Assembly: GCF_008297975.1 (NCBI RefSeq)
Contig: NZ_VLNY01000003.1
Location: 186,001 to 250,000 of the forward strand
DNA: 64,000 nt
Source: Antrihabitans cavernicola
GTDB lineage: Bacteria > Actinomycetota > Actinomycetes > Mycobacteriales > Mycobacteriaceae
Reading direction: 5' to 3'
Positions 61,720 to 64,000 of the stretch are shown here, one piece after another. Made by a program: the position numbers and the translations under genes. Each line of letters begins with the position of its first letter. The stretch's first letter is position 1. The notes beneath the pieces are model-generated. The model was not told the origin of the DNA and made no database searches. It saw only the letters and a list, made by a program, of their open reading frames with translations.

Positions 61720-63645
61720 TTGGGTGTTCTGTCCCGGGTAGACATGCCCGCTGATCTTCGTGGGCTCTCACTCGACGAAATGACGATGCTCTCAGCCGAG
61801 ATTCGCGACTTCCTCGTCGAAAAGGTGTCGGCGACCGGCGGCCATCTCGGCCCCAACCTCGGCGTCGTCGAACTGACGCTCGCGATCCACCGCACGTTCG
61901 ACTCGCCCAACGACGCGATCATCTTCGACACCGGTCATCAGGCGTACGTCCACAAGATCGTGACCGGTCGCAAGGACCGCTTCGAGACGCTCCGGAAGCA
62001 GGGCGGTCTGTCCGGCTACCCGTGCCGTGCGGAGAGCGTGCACGACTGGGTCGAGTCCTCGCACGCGTCGGCTTCGCTGTCCTACGCCGACGGGCTCGCG
62101 AAGGCTTTCGCCCTCAAGGGCGAGGATCGTCACGTCGTCGCCGTCGTCGGTGATGGTGCCTTGACCGGCGGGATGTGCTGGGAGGCCCTGAACAACATCG
62201 CGGCCGGACGCGACCGATCGCTGGTGATCGTCGTCAACGACAACGGCCGCTCGTACGCGCCCACGATCGGTGGACTTGCCGATCGACTCGCGGCACTGCG
62301 GTTGCAGCCGGGCTACGAACGTTTCCTCGACACCGGGCGGCGCTTGTTGCAGCGGGTTCCCGGTGGCAAGCCGACCTACTCGGTGTTGCACGGCATCAAG
62401 GTCGGGCTCAAGGATGCGATGAGCCCGCAGGTGCTGTTCACCGACTTGGGAATCAAATACCTGGGGCCCGTCGACGGTCATGATCAACAGGCCATGGAGG
62501 CCGCGCTTCGACGCGCCAAGGACTTCGGCGGACCGGTCATCGTCCATGCGGTCACCCGCAAGGGGATGGGCTACGAGCACGCAGAGAACCACGAAGCCGA
62601 CCAGATGCACTCGGTCGCCGTCATCGACCCGACCACGGGCAAGTCGACGAGCACGTCCGCGCGCGACTGGACGTCCGTATTCTCCGACGAGCTGATCGCG
62701 CAAGCGGAGCAACGCGACGACATCGTCGCCATCACCGCAGCAATGGCGGGGCCGACGGGGTTGGCCGCCTTCGGTCAGCGCTTCCCCGATCGGACCTACG
62801 ACGTCGGTATCGCCGAGCAGCACGCGATGGCCTCGGCGGCGGGGCTTGCCCTGGGCGGTCTCCATCCGGTCGTCGCCATCTACTCGACGTTCCTCAACCG
62901 CGCCTTCGATCAACTGCTCATGGACGTTGCGTTGCTGCAGCAGCCGGTCACGCTGGTGCTCGACCGTGCGGGCGTCACCGGATCAGACGGCGCAAGCCAC
63001 AACGGCATGTGGGATCTGTCGTTGCTCGGCATCGTTCCGGGTATGCGGGTTGCCGCACCGCGTGATGCCACCACCTTGCGCGAAGAGTTGGCGGAGGCGC
63101 TGGCGATCTCGAACGGTCCTACGGCACTGCGGTTTCCGAAGGGTGCGGTCACCGAAGAGATCGCTGCGGTGAATCGCATCGACGGTGTCGACGTGCTGCA
63201 CATGCCGAACGGGGGACAGGGCGACGTCCTGCTGGTTGCCGTCGGACCGTTCGCCACCCTCGCGCTCGATACGGCACAGCGCCTCGCCGAGCAGGGCATC
63301 TCTGCGGCAGTGGTCGATCCGCGTTGGGTGTTGCCGGTTCCCGAGGCGATCGTGAAGCTCGCCGAAGAGTTCCGGATCGTCGTCACGGTCGAGGACAGCG
63401 GTCTGCACGGCGGTATCGGCTCGACGGTGTCCGCGATGCTGCGCGCTGCGGGCTTGGACGTACCGTGTCGCGATCTCGGTGTGCCGCAACAGTTTCTGGA
63501 CCACGCTTCGCGCGATCAGATTCACCGCGAACTGGGCCTGACTGCGCAGGATCTCTCTCGCCGGATCACCGGCTGGGTTGCGGGTCTCGATCCGGTCGAC
63601 AGCGCCCACCCGGTGCTCGATGCCGGTAAGCAGGTGCTCGGTTAG
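61720..63645 (+). CDS. dxs: 1-Deoxy-D-xylulose-5-phosphate synthase
   Basis: A 641-residue thiamine diphosphate enzyme that makes 1-deoxy-D-xylulose 5-phosphate, the first step of the non-mevalonate isoprenoid pathway. The catalytic His42 (GGHLG) and the TPP motif GDGALTGGM (residues 144-152) are present. The transketolase central domain contains [13 protein letters not shown], and the C-terminal domain ends [10 protein letters not shown]. The TTG at 61720 gives the family length and follows GGAGGG by 9 nt; ATG at 61744 is the alternative. Its stop overlaps the convergent ribonuclease D gene. Confidence 0.95.
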   Translation: MGVLSRVDMPADLRGLSLDEMTMLSAEIRDFLVEKVSATGGHLGPNLGVVELTLAIHRTFDSPNDAIIFDTGHQAYVHKIVTGRKDRFETLRKQGGLSGYPCRAESVHDWVESSHASASLSYADGLAKAFALKGEDRHVVAVVGDGALTGGMCWEALNNIAAGRDRSLVIVVNDNGRSYAPTIGGLADRLAALRLQPGYERFLDTGRRLLQRVPGGKPTYSVLHGIKVGLKDAMSPQVLFTDLGIKYLGPVDGHDQQAMEAALRRAKDFGGPVIVHAVTRKGMGYEHAENHEADQMHSVAVIDPTTGKSTSTSARDWTSVFSDELIAQAEQRDDIVAITAAMAGPTGLAAFGQRFPDRTYDVGIAEQHAMASAAGLALGGLHPVVAIYSTFLNRAFDQLLMDVALLQQPVTLVLDRAGVTGSDGASHNGMWDLSLLGIVPGMRVAAPRDATTLREELAEALAISNGPTALRFPKGAVTEEIAAVNRIDGVDVLHMPNGGQGDVLLVAVGPFATLALDTAQRLAEQGISAAVVDPRWVLPVPEAIVKLAEEFRIVVTVEDSGLHGGIGSTVSAMLRAAGLDVPCRDLGVPQQFLDHASRDQIHRELGLTAQDLSRRITGWVAGLDPVDSAHPVLDAGKQVLG

Positions 63646-64000
63646 TCGGTCGCCGGTTCTTCGGCGACGGCCGGTGCGGTCAGGATTGCCTCGGCCAAGC
63701 GATGGACGGTGAGTGTGCGCTGCCACACCCGTGCGTTACCCGCCGCCAGATAGTCGTCTATCGCCGGCACCAACATGTCCGGTGTCGCGAGTAACTCGTC
63801 CCACTCGATGCCGTCCCAGACCAAACGCCGCAGCAGGTCCGGTAGCAAGATGTTCTCGACAGGAACCGACACTTCGTCGCTGAGGGCGGCCATCGCGGCC
63901 CTTGCGGCTGTGAGCCGTTGTGCCGCTTCGGGATTGCGGCGCGACCAGCGGTTGATCGGCGGCGGTCCGGTGATTTGTTGATTCACCGGCGGGAGTTCGT
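63642..64000 (-). CDS. rnd: Ribonuclease D C-terminal part (HRDC region), 5' end outside window
   Basis: The 119 readable residues include the linker [20 protein letters not shown], a following helical segment ([19 protein letters not shown]) and ALVP-like HRDC-type tail with [15 protein letters not shown]. The frame is open to the end of the window, so the exonuclease domain lies outside. In mycobacteria the equivalent gene (Rv2681) is also next to dxs. The stop overlaps the dxs stop. Confidence 0.75.
   Translation of the reverse strand, partial: ELPPVNQQITGPPPINRWSRRNPEAAQRLTAARAAMAALSDEVSVPVENILLPDLLRRLVWDGIEWDELLATPDMLVPAIDDYLAAGNARVWQRTLTVHRLAEAILTAPAVAEEPATD

Noticed and set aside
1-64000. 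CRISPR arrays, tRNA or rRNA genes, prophage and insertion sequences
   Set aside because: I saw no regularly spaced repeats, cloverleaf-like sequences, transposase motifs or phage genes; a tRNA scan was not run.

Overview
The window is chromosomal DNA from a GC-rich, mycolic-acid-type actinomycete, most likely Rhodococcus or a close relative. The evidence is a mycothiol-dependent formaldehyde dehydrogenase (MscR), IdeR/DtxR next to galE, a primary sigma factor with a Lys/Ala-rich N-terminus plus SigB, polyphosphate glucokinase, the envelope protein Cei, and many small actinobacterial DUF proteins. From memory, the 17-32 kb and 41-55 kb stretches follow the gene neighbourhood of M. tuberculosis around sigA, sigB and ideR (about Rv2689c to Rv2714), interrupted by lineage-specific insertions. 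I see no prophage, insertion sequence, CRISPR array, tRNA or rRNA.

Layout. (1) 1-5.1 kb: a catabolic CoA operon with a class III CoA-transferase (5' end cut off), a large/small acyl-CoA dehydrogenase pair, a 3-hydroxyacyl-CoA dehydrogenase and a YWTD-type propeller protein. (2) 5.1-8 kb: a PhzF-like protein, then the AhpC/AhpD peroxidase pair divergent from oxyR. (3) 8-13.8 kb: a DUF3516 helicase, two tandem paralogous alpha/beta hydrolases and a PAC2 protein. (4) 14-17.6 kb: mscR with a metallo-beta-lactamase-fold hydrolase, a lipoprotein and a DUF4192 protein. (5) 17.6-24.6 kb: galE and ideR, then acuC with a GNAT/acyl-CoA-synthetase fusion (a candidate reversible lysine-acylation pair), then sigB, which has an extracytoplasmic-stress-type promoter. 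(6) 24.7-32.7 kb: a methyltransferase with its TetR neighbour, a ketoacyl synthase divergent from that TetR over a perfect inverted repeat, DUF3099/DUF3039, a YihY membrane protein, an SF2 helicase, DUF7455 and DUF952 proteins. (7) 32.8-41.3 kb: an accessory block with a DGPF protein and its ECF42-like sigma factor, a NarL-type two-component system, an F420/FMN-type oxidoreductase, a GAP-family membrane protein, a K+/H+ antiporter pair, xylulokinase and a secreted CAP protein. (8) 41.3-54.7 kb: the conserved core with sigA, ppgK, suhB, cei, DUF4193, DUF3093, dut, DUF3710, a hydrolase, an OB-fold protein, DUF3159, two TrkA proteins, an APC transporter and a TRAM-domain RNA methyltransferase. 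(9) 54.7-64 kb: a secreted lipase, a decayed gene, a CGNR zinc-finger protein, LysG/LysE, a glutaminase-STAS-cNMP fusion, a DapA-family enzyme, dxs and the 3' end of a ribonuclease D gene.

The most interesting regulatory structures are the 13-bp perfect inverted repeat between tetR and the ketoacyl synthase, the palindrome upstream of acuC, the OxyR-type half-sites between ahpC and oxyR, the GGGAAC-N17-CGTT promoter of sigB, a 29-bp tandem hairpin repeat that starts inside the stop region of the DUF4193 gene, and a related pair of hairpins at two distant gene ends. Several genes appear to be leaderless: a TANNNT -10 element lies 6-8 nt before the start codon and there is no ribosome-binding site. 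Start codons were chosen by ribosome-binding site, family length or this leaderless pattern. Family names are recalled from memory; no database search was run.
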